The notes: generated by a model not told the origin, from the sequence alone. A stretch of DNA of 39,509 nucleotides from Bacteroidales bacterium UBA3844 (GCA_002392915.1 DGHQ01000032.1:1-39509); one strand, 5' to 3'; positions 26,150-33,779 are shown, numbered from the stretch's first letter. Numbers and translations: made by a program.

Positions 26150-26219
26150 CAAAGGTATCTTGAATAAGAAAGGAAGACAATCGCATACGTTTGTGATAGA
26201 GTTCACAAATAGTTGTTAT
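26150..26219 (-). promoter_or_regulatory. pstB-like/metY promoter with two regulon sites (C, leftward)
   Basis: The -7 element TACCTTTG is at 26150-26157. Site 1 is 26180-26197 (ATCGCATACGTTTGTGAT) and site 2 is 26202-26219 (TTCACAAATAGTTGTTAT). Site 1 is centred 31.5 bp from the -7 T. The two sites are shared with the divergent promoter. Confidence 0.75.
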
Positions 26220-26249
26220 TGTAGCAGGATATTACAACATATAATTTTG
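26180..26249 (+). promoter_or_regulatory. Glycosyltransferase-pstCA-like promoter, mirror image of C (rightward)
   Basis: The -7 element TAATTTTG is at 26242-26249. Site 26202-26219 is centred 31.5 bp upstream of its first T, and site 26180-26197 lies 22 bp further out. Each site is thus proximal for one promoter and distal for the other. Confidence 0.7.
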
Positions 26250-26277
26250 CAAATGAAATTAGAATTTAGTCTTAAAT

Positions 26278-26883
26278 ATGATCAGCGTAATAGTCACATT
26301 GTATAATCAGGAGAACACTATCATCTCCGCTCTTCAATCATTGGTGGCACAGACTGCCCAGCAGTGGGAATGTGTCATAGTGGATAATGCATCATCTGAT
26401 GCTAGCGAACACCAAGTCCGTTCCTATCTTATAGACAGGCGAATGCGGTATATCCGCTTAGAGCATCATGTTTCAACCAAAGAGGCTAGAGAAATAGGTT
26501 TGCAGAACACCTCTGGCGAGTGGATAATATTCGTAGATGCCGCAGACTACTTGAAATCCAATGCCTTACAAGCTCTCTATCTTGCAGTCAAAACCTACGG
26601 CACAAAATGTGGAGCCGGCAATTATGGAGTGGTACGAGATGGAGAAATAAAGCCGCACAGCTATGATCCGGCAGGAAAAATATATCAGAAAGACGTTGCA
26701 AAAGGAAAATTATCTGTGGTGACGGGAGCCTCCATCTTCAGCCGAGAAATAGCAGATCAGCCTGAGAGTTGGAAAGAGCACGACTTCGCATACACAGACC
26801 ATCTGATACTCATCAGTGGAGAAGAATCAGAACCACTTGTCGAAGAATATAACAGACCGTGGTGGAAAAAAATTTTTAATTGA
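26278..26883 (+). CDS. Small family-2 glycosyltransferase-like protein
   Basis: A 201-residue protein opening with the GT-A fold of family 2: MISVIVTLYNQENTIISAL, then CVIVDNASSDAS, and FVDAADYL at the DxD position, where the usual acidic-x-acidic reads D-A-A-D. The C-terminal half (VVTGASIFSREIADQPESW) is short compared with typical GT2 enzymes and has no membrane span. It is the first gene of a regulon operon with two transport permeases, and its stop codon lies 8 bp before the chosen pstC-like start. Why a glycosyltransferase heads an oxyanion transporter operon is unclear; its sugar substrate is unknown. Confidence 0.7.
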   Translation: MISVIVTLYNQENTIISALQSLVAQTAQQWECVIVDNASSDASEHQVRSYLIDRRMRYIRLEHHVSTKEAREIGLQNTSGEWIIFVDAADYLKSNALQALYLAVKTYGTKCGAGNYGVVRDGEIKPHSYDPAGKIYQKDVAKGKLSVVTGASIFSREIADQPESWKEHDFAYTDHLILISGEESEPLVEEYNRPWWKKIFN

Positions 26884-26891
26884 CAGAACAA

Positions 26892-27776
26892 ATGAAATAT
26901 AGAATAATAAAAGACAAGGTGGCAGGTGGAGTCATGACTTTTTTCACTCTGCTGTCGCTCATCCTTTTGGTGGCGATGGCGGTAGGACTATGGCTAAAGT
27001 CTGCCGACATACTGGAAGAGCACTCAATGTGGAATCTGCTGACAGCGTCGGAATGGAAACCGATGAGAAACCAGTTCGGATTCCTCGCATTCATATCCGG
27101 CACATTCTATGTGACAGGAGTGGCGACAGTTATCGCTTTGCCGACATCACTATTGATGGCAATATTTCTGACGGAATATAGCCGCAGCACAGTACGCAGA
27201 TATATCTATCCGTTGCTTGACATTCTGGCATCACTGCCATCTGTGATATTCGGAGTGTGGGGCACATTAGTAATCGTACCAATTGTCAGCGACATAATAG
27301 GGCCTGCAGTCGGGACAGCGACGTCTGGCTACACTCTGCTCTCAGGAGCTGTAGTGTTGAGCGTGATGATTCTGCCGCTGTTAGTGAGCCTATTCATCGA
27401 GATTTTAGGCAATGTGGAGATTGACTTAAGAGAAGCGTCACTTGCACTTGGAGCCACACGTTGGCAGACCACCAAACATGTTGTGCTGAAAAAAGGTTTG
27501 CCCGGCATCATCGCATCGACGGTGCTTGCTATCAGCCGAGCATTGGGAGAGACGATAGCCGTGCTGATGGTCTGCGGCAACCTGATCATTATTCCAGACT
27601 CATTGCTTGACGCTTGTTATCCAATACCAGCATTGATTGCCAACAATTATGGCGAGATGCTGTCACTTCCACTTTATGAATCAGCATTGATGTTTGCGGC
27701 GTTCATATTGTTTTTTATAGTTTTAGTGTTCAACCTTGGTGCACGTCTGTACCTTAAAACAATCAAAACAGAATGA
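26892..27776 (+). CDS. PstC-type ABC permease, probable sulfate importer
   Basis: A 294-residue inner-membrane protein with about six spans and the binding-protein-dependent permease EAA-like loop (REASLALGATRWQTTKHVVL-type sequence near 190-205, then GIIASTVLAISRALGET). By family it is PstC. ATG 26892 is preferred over a TTG at 26880 that overlaps the preceding stop. It overlaps the pstA-like gene by ATGA. There is no phoU or pstS next to it. Operon and promoter place it with sulfur genes, so I infer sulfate or a related anion as substrate. Confidence 0.82.
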   Translation: MKYRIIKDKVAGGVMTFFTLLSLILLVAMAVGLWLKSADILEEHSMWNLLTASEWKPMRNQFGFLAFISGTFYVTGVATVIALPTSLLMAIFLTEYSRSTVRRYIYPLLDILASLPSVIFGVWGTLVIVPIVSDIIGPAVGTATSGYTLLSGAVVLSVMILPLLVSLFIEILGNVEIDLREASLALGATRWQTTKHVVLKKGLPGIIASTVLAISRALGETIAVLMVCGNLIIIPDSLLDACYPIPALIANNYGEMLSLPLYESALMFAAFILFFIVLVFNLGARLYLKTIKTE

Positions 27777-28621
27777 AAAAGGCAAAATATATAGAAGAGA
27801 AGATTTTCCGTTTTCTAATGGTTCTATCCCTTATCCTCATAGCAGGCTTTGTATTCAGCGTATTATGGAGCATCTTCAGCAAAGGAATACCTGTATTGAC
27901 ATGGGAGATGGTGACTTCATTGCCCGGATCTGGTTTCTACGTCGGAAAACAAGGTGGATTTCTCAACGCCATCGTAGGATCAGTATATATTGTGCTAGGT
28001 GCCACATTTTTGGGACTGTTGATAAGCATTCCTGTCGTATTCTATTTAAGTGTTTATCTAAAAAAAGATTCGCGTTTCGGATCCATCGCACGATTAGCTT
28101 TCGACGTATTGTTTGGTGTGCCAAGCATCGTTTATGGAGCATTCGCATTCACAATCATGATTGTTGTCGGGATACGAGCTTCCCTGCTAGGAGGTATTCT
28201 TGTTGAGACGCTGCTTATAGTCCCAATTTTAATAAGGAGTATGGACGAAGTGGCTCGCACAATTCCGAAAGAGTTGCTGGAGACAGCATATTCACTAGGA
28301 GCGACCAAAATAGAGACAATCGGAGTCGTGATCCGACAAATCGCCCCTGCCATTGCCACAGCCACTCTGCTCTCAGTCGGAAGAGCCATGGGAGACGCTG
28401 CCGGAGTTATGTTCACTGCCGGCTTCACCGACTATATTCCGGAATCGCTTACAGACAAAGCAGCCACACTTCCGTTGTCTGTATTCTTCCAACTGTCAGC
28501 CCCACAGATTGAGGTTCAAAACAGAGCATATGCAGCCGCCGTAGTACTTACCGTGATAATTCTGATCATCAGTCTGTCTGGACGTTTCATCATGCGCTAT
28601 TTCTCGAAAAACAAAGTGTGA
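27773..28621 (+). CDS. PstA-type ABC permease, probable sulfate importer
   Basis: A 282-residue permease with about six membrane spans and the family motif KELLETAYSLGATKIETIGV, followed by IATATLLSVGRAMGDAAGV. Family assignment is PstA, the second half of the heterodimeric phosphate-type channel. Its start overlaps the pstC-like stop (ATGA), which couples their translation. I infer that it pairs with the PstB-like ATPase encoded divergently and with the PstS-like lipoprotein at 20849. Confidence 0.85.
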   Translation: MKKAKYIEEKIFRFLMVLSLILIAGFVFSVLWSIFSKGIPVLTWEMVTSLPGSGFYVGKQGGFLNAIVGSVYIVLGATFLGLLISIPVVFYLSVYLKKDSRFGSIARLAFDVLFGVPSIVYGAFAFTIMIVVGIRASLLGGILVETLLIVPILIRSMDEVARTIPKELLETAYSLGATKIETIGVVIRQIAPAIATATLLSVGRAMGDAAGVMFTAGFTDYIPESLTDKAATLPLSVFFQLSAPQIEVQNRAYAAAVVLTVIILIISLSGRFIMRYFSKNKV

Positions 28622-28706
28622 AGATATCCATCAGTTTACTCCAAACACATATTTTTTTCACCAATATAAAATACTATGAATAAAGCCAAGAGTGGGCCAA
28701 ACTAAA

Positions 28707-28738
28707 TTTGGTAATTATCCTAAAAAATTATATCTTTG
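28707..28738 (+). promoter_or_regulatory. Housekeeping promoter for the 134-residue unknown gene
   Basis: TTTG (28707-28710), 20 bp, then TATCTTTG (28731-28738). No regulon sites lie at the matching distance. Confidence 0.65.
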
Positions 28739-28763
28739 CAGCAAAGGATGGCTTTATTCTGAC

Positions 28764-29168
28764 ATGATTATTTGTCTTTGGATTGTCATAACAATGTTAT
28801 TTGGAATTTCTGACACTCAAATCAGTGTCAGCCAAGAAAACATTGTTGTGAATGAGACAGAGAATGAAGGCATAGTCAAACCGTGTGACAGTCATGGCTT
28901 TTTGTTTGATGGAGAACAATTGCCATACAGTGTGTTATTATCCGCCCACGACACACAACATTTTGGCAGCAGCTCCCGTCATTCCCGTCACCACACATTA
29001 GGAGGAGGCAAGACAGGAAGATTCGCCAACTACTGGGAAACAAACAACTCTTATTATCATTTATATTTTCTTAGTGTTTTCTTTCTTTGTGCCTGCGTAT
29101 TGGCTCAAAGAAAGAGTGCGTCTCCACGATTCTACTATGTCATTGTGTTGAGACGTTTCCTTTGTTAG
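28764..29168 (+). CDS. Unknown small protein with N- and C-terminal hydrophobic segments
   Basis: A 134-residue protein of no family I recognise. ATG 28764 is chosen because the promoter at 28707-28738 excludes the earlier in-frame start at 28692. The N-terminus (MIICLWIVITMLFGISDTQ) is a signal anchor or signal peptide. The middle contains HDTQHFGSSSRHSRHHTLGG, rich in His and Ser, and the C-terminus has a second hydrophobic segment (YYHLYFLSVFFLCACVLAQ) followed by basic residues. It could be a small membrane protein; no function is proposed. Confidence 0.5.
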   Translation: MIICLWIVITMLFGISDTQISVSQENIVVNETENEGIVKPCDSHGFLFDGEQLPYSVLLSAHDTQHFGSSSRHSRHHTLGGGKTGRFANYWETNNSYYHLYFLSVFFLCACVLAQRKSASPRFYYVIVLRRFLC

Positions 29169-29171
29169 GTG

Positions 29172-29195
29172 CTTTTTCTAAATCAATAGAAAAAG
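29172..29195 (+). terminator. AT-rich hairpin after the unknown gene
   Basis: CTTTTTCTA pairs with TAGAAAAAG across a 6-nt loop, just after the stop at 29168. It is weak because it is AT-rich and lacks a T-run. Confidence 0.35.
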
Positions 29196-29234
29196 AAAAA
29201 AATTATTCACAAACCTATCAAAGAAACAATCAAA

Positions 29235-29633
29235 ATGGCAAATATCAAGAGTTTACAGATGTGGAGCGACATCTGTAGAGACAATCGTATCAATGTTTGC
29301 AAGTCTTTTTTCGGCTTGTCGACCACAGTGAAATATGTTCCGACGGGAAGCGTCGTAGATGTCAAGAGGGTAAAATTGAGCAAACAGGACGGAGAACGAT
29401 TGCTCAAAATCATGCAAACGGCTCATGACAACATGAACAAAGCAGTTGAAAATTTCCGTCTTAACGGGATTCCAAACGGAAATTATATGCTGGAGGCTTG
29501 CTGTTCACAAGATGCTTCATATGTCGCGATGCATTTATTGCAATACAAGCCATCCGACTACGACTACAAGCCTGTATCTGACATCATTGTTTATGAGGGA
29601 GAAGAGGCAAAAATCATAAATCAAATTTTTTAA
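29235..29633 (+). CDS. Conserved Bacteroidales protein of unknown function
   Basis: A 132-residue soluble protein, MANIKSLQMWSDICRDNRIN onward, with no signal peptide or membrane span. From memory, similar sequences occur in Bacteroidales genomes without assigned function. Motifs of note are KSFFGLSTTVKYVPTGSVV and GIPNGNYMLEACCSQDASYV. It precedes the K+/H+ antiporter and is separated from it by a strong hairpin. Confidence 0.6.
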   Translation: MANIKSLQMWSDICRDNRINVCKSFFGLSTTVKYVPTGSVVDVKRVKLSKQDGERLLKIMQTAHDNMNKAVENFRLNGIPNGNYMLEACCSQDASYVAMHLLQYKPSDYDYKPVSDIIVYEGEEAKIINQIF

Positions 29634-29639
29634 TCAACT

Positions 29640-29670
29640 GTCCGCCGTCACATGGGTTGTGGCGGCGGAC
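29640..29670 (+). terminator. GC-rich hairpin between the unknown gene and the antiporter
   Basis: GTCCGCCG pairs with CGGCGGAC. The hairpin begins 7 bp after the stop at 29633. It covers the alternative antiporter start at 29652, arguing against that start. Confidence 0.65.
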
Positions 29671-29690
29671 TTAAACACTTTCAAATCATT

Positions 29691-31136
29691 ATGACTTTAA
29701 CTCCAGAAAATATTGTTTTCATGGGAGCCATACTCGTCTTTGCGAGTATTTTCATCAGCAAATGGGGCTATCGTTTTGGCATTCCCACACTCCTGCTGTT
29801 CCTTTTCACCGGTATGCTATTCGGTGTGGATGGATTAGGATTGGAGTTCGACAGTCACGAAAATGCGCAACTTATTGGCATGCTCTCACTTAGTGTCATC
29901 TTGTTCTCTGGAGGAATGGACACGAAGTATCATGATATAAAACCAATCTTGCCACAAGGTCTTGTGCTTTCCACAATTGGAGTCATGTTGACGACGGGAA
30001 TAACAGGTCTGTTCATCTACTTAATATCGGAATGGACAAGTCTGGACATAGGATTGTCATTGCCACTTTCTATGTTGTTGGCAGCCACAGTATCGTCCAC
30101 AGATTCTGCATCCGTATTTAATCTTCTACGATCACAAAGTATTGGTTTGAAATATAATCTGCGTCCGACACTTGAATTGGAAAGCGGATCAAACGACCCA
30201 ATGGCATATGTTCTCACGATTGCTTTAGTACAGGCTATTGTCTCTGCCGACCAATTTTCTGGATTGGGACTGGCTATAGAAATTCTTATTCAGTTAGCGG
30301 TCGGAGGAGTGTTGGGATATGTGCTCGGACATGCGTCGGTATGGATTGTTAATCATATCAACCTACCCAATTCGTCACTCTACTCAGTTTTAGTGTTGAG
30401 TATGATCTTCATAATATTCACCCTTACCGACCAATTGAAAGGGAATGGTTATCTGGCTGTCTACGTGGCTGGTTTAGTGGCAGGCAACAACAGATTGTTA
30501 TACAAACGAGAAATGAACTCATTCATGCAAGGAGTGACATGGCTTCTACAGATTGTCATGTTCATCACACTCGGTCTGCTTGTCAATCCGCATGAAATGT
30601 GGAGTGTCTTACCTGTCGCCATTGCAATCGGACTCTTCATGATGTTCGTCTCACGACCAGCAGCTGTTTTTCTATGTCTGGCTCCATTCAATATGCCAGC
30701 AAAAGCGAAACTTTTTCTGTCGTGGGTCGGGCTTCGTGGCGCGGTGCCAATTATCTTTGCGACATATCCGGTGATTGCAGGAATTGAGAATGCCTACTTC
30801 CTGTTCAACGTCGTTTTTGTCATCACTCTATTATCATTGCTGTTGCAGGGCACGACCATCACAATGTGTGCTAATTGGTTGGGATTATCCACCGTCGAGC
30901 CGAAAGACGGAAATGACTTTGGCATTGAACTTCCTGAAAAATTAGAGTCACAACTCTCTGAAATAATACTGACGGAGGAGACTCTTGCAAATGGCAACCG
31001 TCTCTCCGACATGAAGTTTCCAGATGGAATGTTGGTCATGATGGTGAAAAGAGGCAACAGCTTTATCGTGCCAAACGGGAAACTGGAGTTGCAAATTGGC
31101 GACAAACTGTTGACCATTGCACGTCAGAAAGGATAG
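29691..31136 (+). CDS. K+/H+ (or Na+/H+) antiporter, CPA1 family, NhaP2/CvrA-like
   Basis: A 481-residue membrane protein starting at ATG 29691 (MTLTPENIVFMGAILVFAS). It has about twelve membrane spans, with the CPA family motif LFTGMLFGVDGLG near the N-terminus and the ion-binding region LAATVSSTDSASVFNLLRSQ. The C-terminal 60 residues form a TrkA-C-like domain (LSDMKFPDGMLVMMVKRG), as in the CvrA/NhaP2 potassium/proton antiporters. It expels cations in exchange for protons, aiding pH and osmotic balance. No link to the sulfur regulon is visible. Confidence 0.85.
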   Translation: MTLTPENIVFMGAILVFASIFISKWGYRFGIPTLLLFLFTGMLFGVDGLGLEFDSHENAQLIGMLSLSVILFSGGMDTKYHDIKPILPQGLVLSTIGVMLTTGITGLFIYLISEWTSLDIGLSLPLSMLLAATVSSTDSASVFNLLRSQSIGLKYNLRPTLELESGSNDPMAYVLTIALVQAIVSADQFSGLGLAIEILIQLAVGGVLGYVLGHASVWIVNHINLPNSSLYSVLVLSMIFIIFTLTDQLKGNGYLAVYVAGLVAGNNRLLYKREMNSFMQGVTWLLQIVMFITLGLLVNPHEMWSVLPVAIAIGLFMMFVSRPAAVFLCLAPFNMPAKAKLFLSWVGLRGAVPIIFATYPVIAGIENAYFLFNVVFVITLLSLLLQGTTITMCANWLGLSTVEPKDGNDFGIELPEKLESQLSEIILTEETLANGNRLSDMKFPDGMLVMMVKRGNSFIVPNGKLELQIGDKLLTIARQKG

Positions 31137-31222
31137 GTTCTGTCCTATAAAAAGACGAAGACTTTCTCTTAAAACTCCTAGCCTCTGTGTTTATTATAAA
31201 TGCGTTCGCCTTCGGCTCGTAC

Positions 31223-31269
31223 TAGTGTAGAGAGCAAGGGCGTTCCGCCCTTTGCAATCCTCGACACTA
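31223..31269. repeat. Dispersed palindrome (AGGGCGTTCYGCCCTT family), copy 2
   Basis: Nested inverted repeats: outer TAGTGT/ACACTA and inner GCAAGGGCG-TTC-CGCCCTTTGC. It lies between the convergent antiporter and response regulator genes and can serve as a bidirectional terminator. Core and flanking CAATCCTC match the copy at 14083-14123. Confidence 0.6.
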
Positions 31270-31298
31270 TAACCCAATTATTATTTAGCATTCCTCAT

Positions 31299-31964
31299 TT
31301 AAATAAAGAAGTCAGTTTCATCCACAAGTCCAGCACGCAAAGCATATTTCATAGCGTCATGAGCACAGTTGACATTCAGTTTGCGAAAAATATTCTTTCG
31401 GTGGGAATTGATAGTGTGAATACTTGAAAAACGTTCAGCGGCAATTTCCTTCGTCGTTTTTCCCTGAGCGATAGATTTCAGCACCTCACGTTCAGTCTGG
31501 GTAAGATCATCCTTATGCATATCCTGAGCCACGTCGCGCACAAGTATAATTTGCAAAGCCTGCTGGAATATATATCGTTCGCCACGCACAGTATAACTCA
31601 TAGCTTCACGAAGTATGTCGAGAGAAGCATCTTTGTAGACGACTCCGATACGTTGAGAATTGTATATGACATAACGTAAAAAATCAGGTGTCAACTCATC
31701 AGAAAGCAACAGAAAAGTGACGTTGCTGTTACTCTCACTCAGGATGACAAGCTGCTCACAATCAGAAAAATCAAAAAGCGTGTAGTCTAACACAACAACA
31801 GTCTGGCTTTTATCACGGAGTAAAGCCCTCAACTGCTGACAATTGGAAGCAAACTCTATTTCTGGAGCACCGCCAGAATAATCAGGCAGAGCACGTATTA
31901 TCGTCTCTGTCGCTAATGCAGTAAGTGCTTGATTGTCTGCTATAATCACACGTTTCGCTTTCAT
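31299..31964 (-). CDS. Orphan NarL/LuxR-type response regulator
   Basis: A 221-residue protein with a receiver domain (residues 1-125: RVIIADNQ acidic site, VVVLDYTLFD phosphoacceptor Asp near 60, LLLSDE, and VVYKDAS with the conserved Lys) and a LuxR-type helix-turn-helix (about 153-215: LTQTEREVLKSIAQGKTTKE). No histidine kinase is adjacent. Its -7 element TAATTTTG is at 32010-32017. It sits between the two halves of the sulfur cluster and is the only transcription factor in the window. It is therefore a candidate, though unproven, binder of the 18-bp palindromes, which have a size suited to a LuxR-type dimer. Its own promoter lacks those sites. Confidence 0.82.
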   Translation of the reverse strand: MKAKRVIIADNQALTALATETIIRALPDYSGGAPEIEFASNCQQLRALLRDKSQTVVVLDYTLFDFSDCEQLVILSESNSNVTFLLLSDELTPDFLRYVIYNSQRIGVVYKDASLDILREAMSYTVRGERYIFQQALQIILVRDVAQDMHKDDLTQTEREVLKSIAQGKTTKEIAAERFSSIHTINSHRKNIFRKLNVNCAHDAMKYALRAGLVDETDFFI

Positions 31965-32009
31965 CCTAAATCAAATTTATTCGTCGATAGTTTAATTTCT
32001 TATTTGATG

Positions 32010-32017
32010 CAAAATTA
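32010..32017 (-). promoter_or_regulatory. -7 promoter element of the response regulator
   Basis: TAATTTTG on the minus strand, with a TTTG 22 bp upstream (32040-32043). The leader is about 40 bp. No regulon site is found at the matching distance. Confidence 0.5.
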
Positions 32018-32147
32018 GGCAAAAAAACAGGAAGCACTACAAAAAGCAAATAATATAGATTATTTTTCTACAAAACATCAAATCTTATAAAAACATCTTC
32101 TCTAAACAGACAAAAAACGCCAGACAAAAAGGAATAAAGAAAAGATG

Positions 32148-32417
32148 TAGCGTCTTCCAGACGCATTAGTCTCGCACATCCTCCTTATACCCCGCACATC
32201 CTCCGCTTCGCTCGCATGTACGGGGTTACTCAAATAGCGTCTTCCAGACGCATCGACCTCATGCAGCCTCTGCACCCCGCTCATCCTCCGTATGTACGGG
32301 GGGACTCAGATAGCGTCTTCCTGACGCATTGGTCTCATGCTGCCTCTGCAACCCGCTCATCCTCCGTATGTACGGGGGTACTCAGATAGCGTCCTCCAGA
32401 CGCATCGATCTGTACTC
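32148..32417. repeat. 76-87-bp tandem repeat with nested palindromes
   Basis: Three copies and a partial fourth start at 32148, 32235, 32311 and 32387. Each opens with TAGCGTCTTCCAGACGCAT, whose GCGTCT-TCC-AGACGC forms a perfect 6-bp stem, and ends with CCCGC...TACGGGG pairing. There is no credible open frame. It lies between the response regulator and the hcyD gene. Confidence 0.9.
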
Positions 32418-32433
32418 TTATTTATGAGACGCA

Positions 32434-32470
32434 GAAAGCCCAGACTGTTTGGCTTCCAATCTGGGCGAAA
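32434..32470 (-). terminator. Terminator-like hairpin after hcyD
   Basis: GCCCAGA pairs with TCTGGGC (32438-32466), starting 8 bp after the stop codon at 32475 on the minus strand; only a short T-run follows. Confidence 0.55.
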
Positions 32471-32474
32471 GAAA

Positions 32475-32957
32475 TTAAACTATTACAGGGAAGCGGGTAA
32501 CTTCCTTTTCCTTTATTCTAAAAGCATTGAGCACTGGCTCCCCTTCAGGCACATAAGGCTGACCTGAGACTTCCGGAGCAAGCGACAGAATGAGATAGAA
32601 AGCATTTGGATCAAAAGCAAGACGCTTGTCTTCTTCTGATGGGCGACTTGGAGATGCCGGATGACTATGCCATCCCCCCACAACAACCAATCCATGTGCT
32701 CGTGCATACTTGATTGCCGCAAACTGCTCTTTGGGATCCAACGAGAAATGCTCTTCAGAATGGTCAATATTTGTCAACGGATAATTGTATGTTATCTTCA
32801 ACTTGCCATCTTCGCCTTTAACACCAAGAGCATATCCGCAACTCTCAACCGGAGCGTCCTTTCTCGCCTGCGACAGTATGGAATCATAAGCCTCCTGTGT
32901 GATATGGATCACCTCATTGGATTCCTGCCATCCGTATGTCTGTTCTCCTATAGTCAT
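32475..32957 (-). CDS. hcyD: JAMM/MPN+ metalloprotease, HcyD-like sulfur-carrier processing enzyme
   Basis: A 160-residue Mov34/MPN+ metallopeptidase (M67). The zinc site is complete: the Glu in PVESCGYALG near residue 38, the HxH in GGWHSHPASPSRPSEEDKR near 95, and the Ser and Asp of that motif. In the Wolinella succinogenes pathway, HcyD removes C-terminal residues from the ThiS-like carrier HcyS so that its Gly-Gly end can be thiocarboxylated. Mec of Mycobacterium, which releases cysteine from CysO, is the other close parallel. Here the carrier at 33853 ends with GGGQY, so trimming would be needed. Last gene of trx-hcyS-hcyF-hcyD. Confidence 0.82.
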   Translation of the reverse strand: MTIGEQTYGWQESNEVIHITQEAYDSILSQARKDAPVESCGYALGVKGEDGKLKITYNYPLTNIDHSEEHFSLDPKEQFAAIKYARAHGLVVVGGWHSHPASPSRPSEEDKRLAFDPNAFYLILSLAPEVSGQPYVPEGEPVLNAFRIKEKEVTRFPVIV

Positions 32958-32969
32958 AAACAGTAATTA

Positions 32970-33779
32970 TTAATGGTTCTTCAAATCACATGTGGTCTGC
33001 TCATAGTCGACAAGTTCCGTGATAGTAGGATTATCACCACATAGCTTGCAATGCTTGTTGTGACGTGTGTTGATTTTACGAAAATCCATCGTCTTAGCAT
33101 TAAACGTAAGCAACTTATTGGTCAACAATTCCCCGACACCTGTGATATATTTCAATGTCTCTGCTGCTTGAATTGTGCCAAGCATACCAGCAATGGCTCC
33201 CAACACACCTGCCTGCGAACATGTAGGCACCGCATTTGGCGGAGGTGGTGCTCCAAACACACAACGGTAGCATGCTGAGCCCGGCACATGAGTGAATGTC
33301 TGACCCTCAAAACGCAAGATGCCACCATGACTAAATGGTTTGCCAGCCTGCACACACGCATCGTTGATCAAAAACTTCACTGGGAAATTATCAGTACCGT
33401 CGACAATAAAATCATACTCTTTGATGATATCCAGAGCATTGTTTGCCATCAACAAATCCTGTATCGCATTCACTTTCACATTCGGATTGATAGCCAACAT
33501 CTTCTCTTTTGCAGATATCACTTTCGGAACATCAACATCCTTCGTGAAATGTATCACCTGACGCTGCAAATTGGACAGATCTACCACGTCGCCATCAATA
33601 ATACCGATAGTGCCGACTCCTGCTGCTGCGAGGTAGAGGGAAACAGGAGCTCCCAATCCACCTGCGCCAACAACAAGGACTTTAGCTTCCTTTATCTTTT
33701 CCTGCCCCTCCACACCTACATCCTGCAAAAGGATATGGCGGCTGTAGCGAAGCAATTCTTCTTCTGAAAAATCAAACAT
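32970..33779 (-). CDS. hcyF: E1-like adenylyltransferase for a sulfur carrier (MoeB/ThiF family, HcyF-like)
   Basis: A 269-residue MoeB/ThiF family protein. The nucleotide-binding loop is VVGAGGLGAPVSLYLAAAG near residue 35; R-Q residues follow in LSNLQRQV; the zinc cysteines are CYRC (about 172) and CKLC (about 247), and PTCSQAG near 190 carries the family Cys. It adenylates the C-terminal Gly of a ubiquitin-fold carrier before sulfur transfer. Position between hcyS and hcyD, and the absence of other thiamin or molybdopterin genes, favour a role in homocysteine synthesis (HcyF) over ThiF or MoeB. Only 12 bp separate it from hcyD. Confidence 0.82.
   Translation of the reverse strand: MFDFSEEELLRYSRHILLQDVGVEGQEKIKEAKVLVVGAGGLGAPVSLYLAAAGVGTIGIIDGDVVDLSNLQRQVIHFTKDVDVPKVISAKEKMLAINPNVKVNAIQDLLMANNALDIIKEYDFIVDGTDNFPVKFLINDACVQAGKPFSHGGILRFEGQTFTHVPGSACYRCVFGAPPPPNAVPTCSQAGVLGAIAGMLGTIQAAETLKYITGVGELLTNKLLTFNAKTMDFRKINTRHNKHCKLCGDNPTITELVDYEQTTCDLKNH

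Noticed and set aside
26115..26157. SAM or other riboswitch ahead of the pstB-like/metY operon
   Set aside because: The predicted leader is only about 32 nt, too short for a SAM riboswitch, and no conserved pairing was seen.
20849..28621. Classical phosphate (pst) operon with PhoB control
   Set aside because: There is no phoU, the genes are split into three units, the phosphate-selective Asp is missing in the binding protein, and the shared promoter sites also head cys, hcy and cobA genes. No direct-repeat pho box was seen.
28692..28763. Upstream start of the small unknown protein
   Set aside because: The TTTG and TATCTTTG promoter elements lie inside this stretch, so translation most likely starts at 28764.
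32148..32417. CRISPR array or coding repeat
   Set aside because: The repeated part spans the whole 76-bp period with no unique spacers, and the frames over it are short and in both directions.
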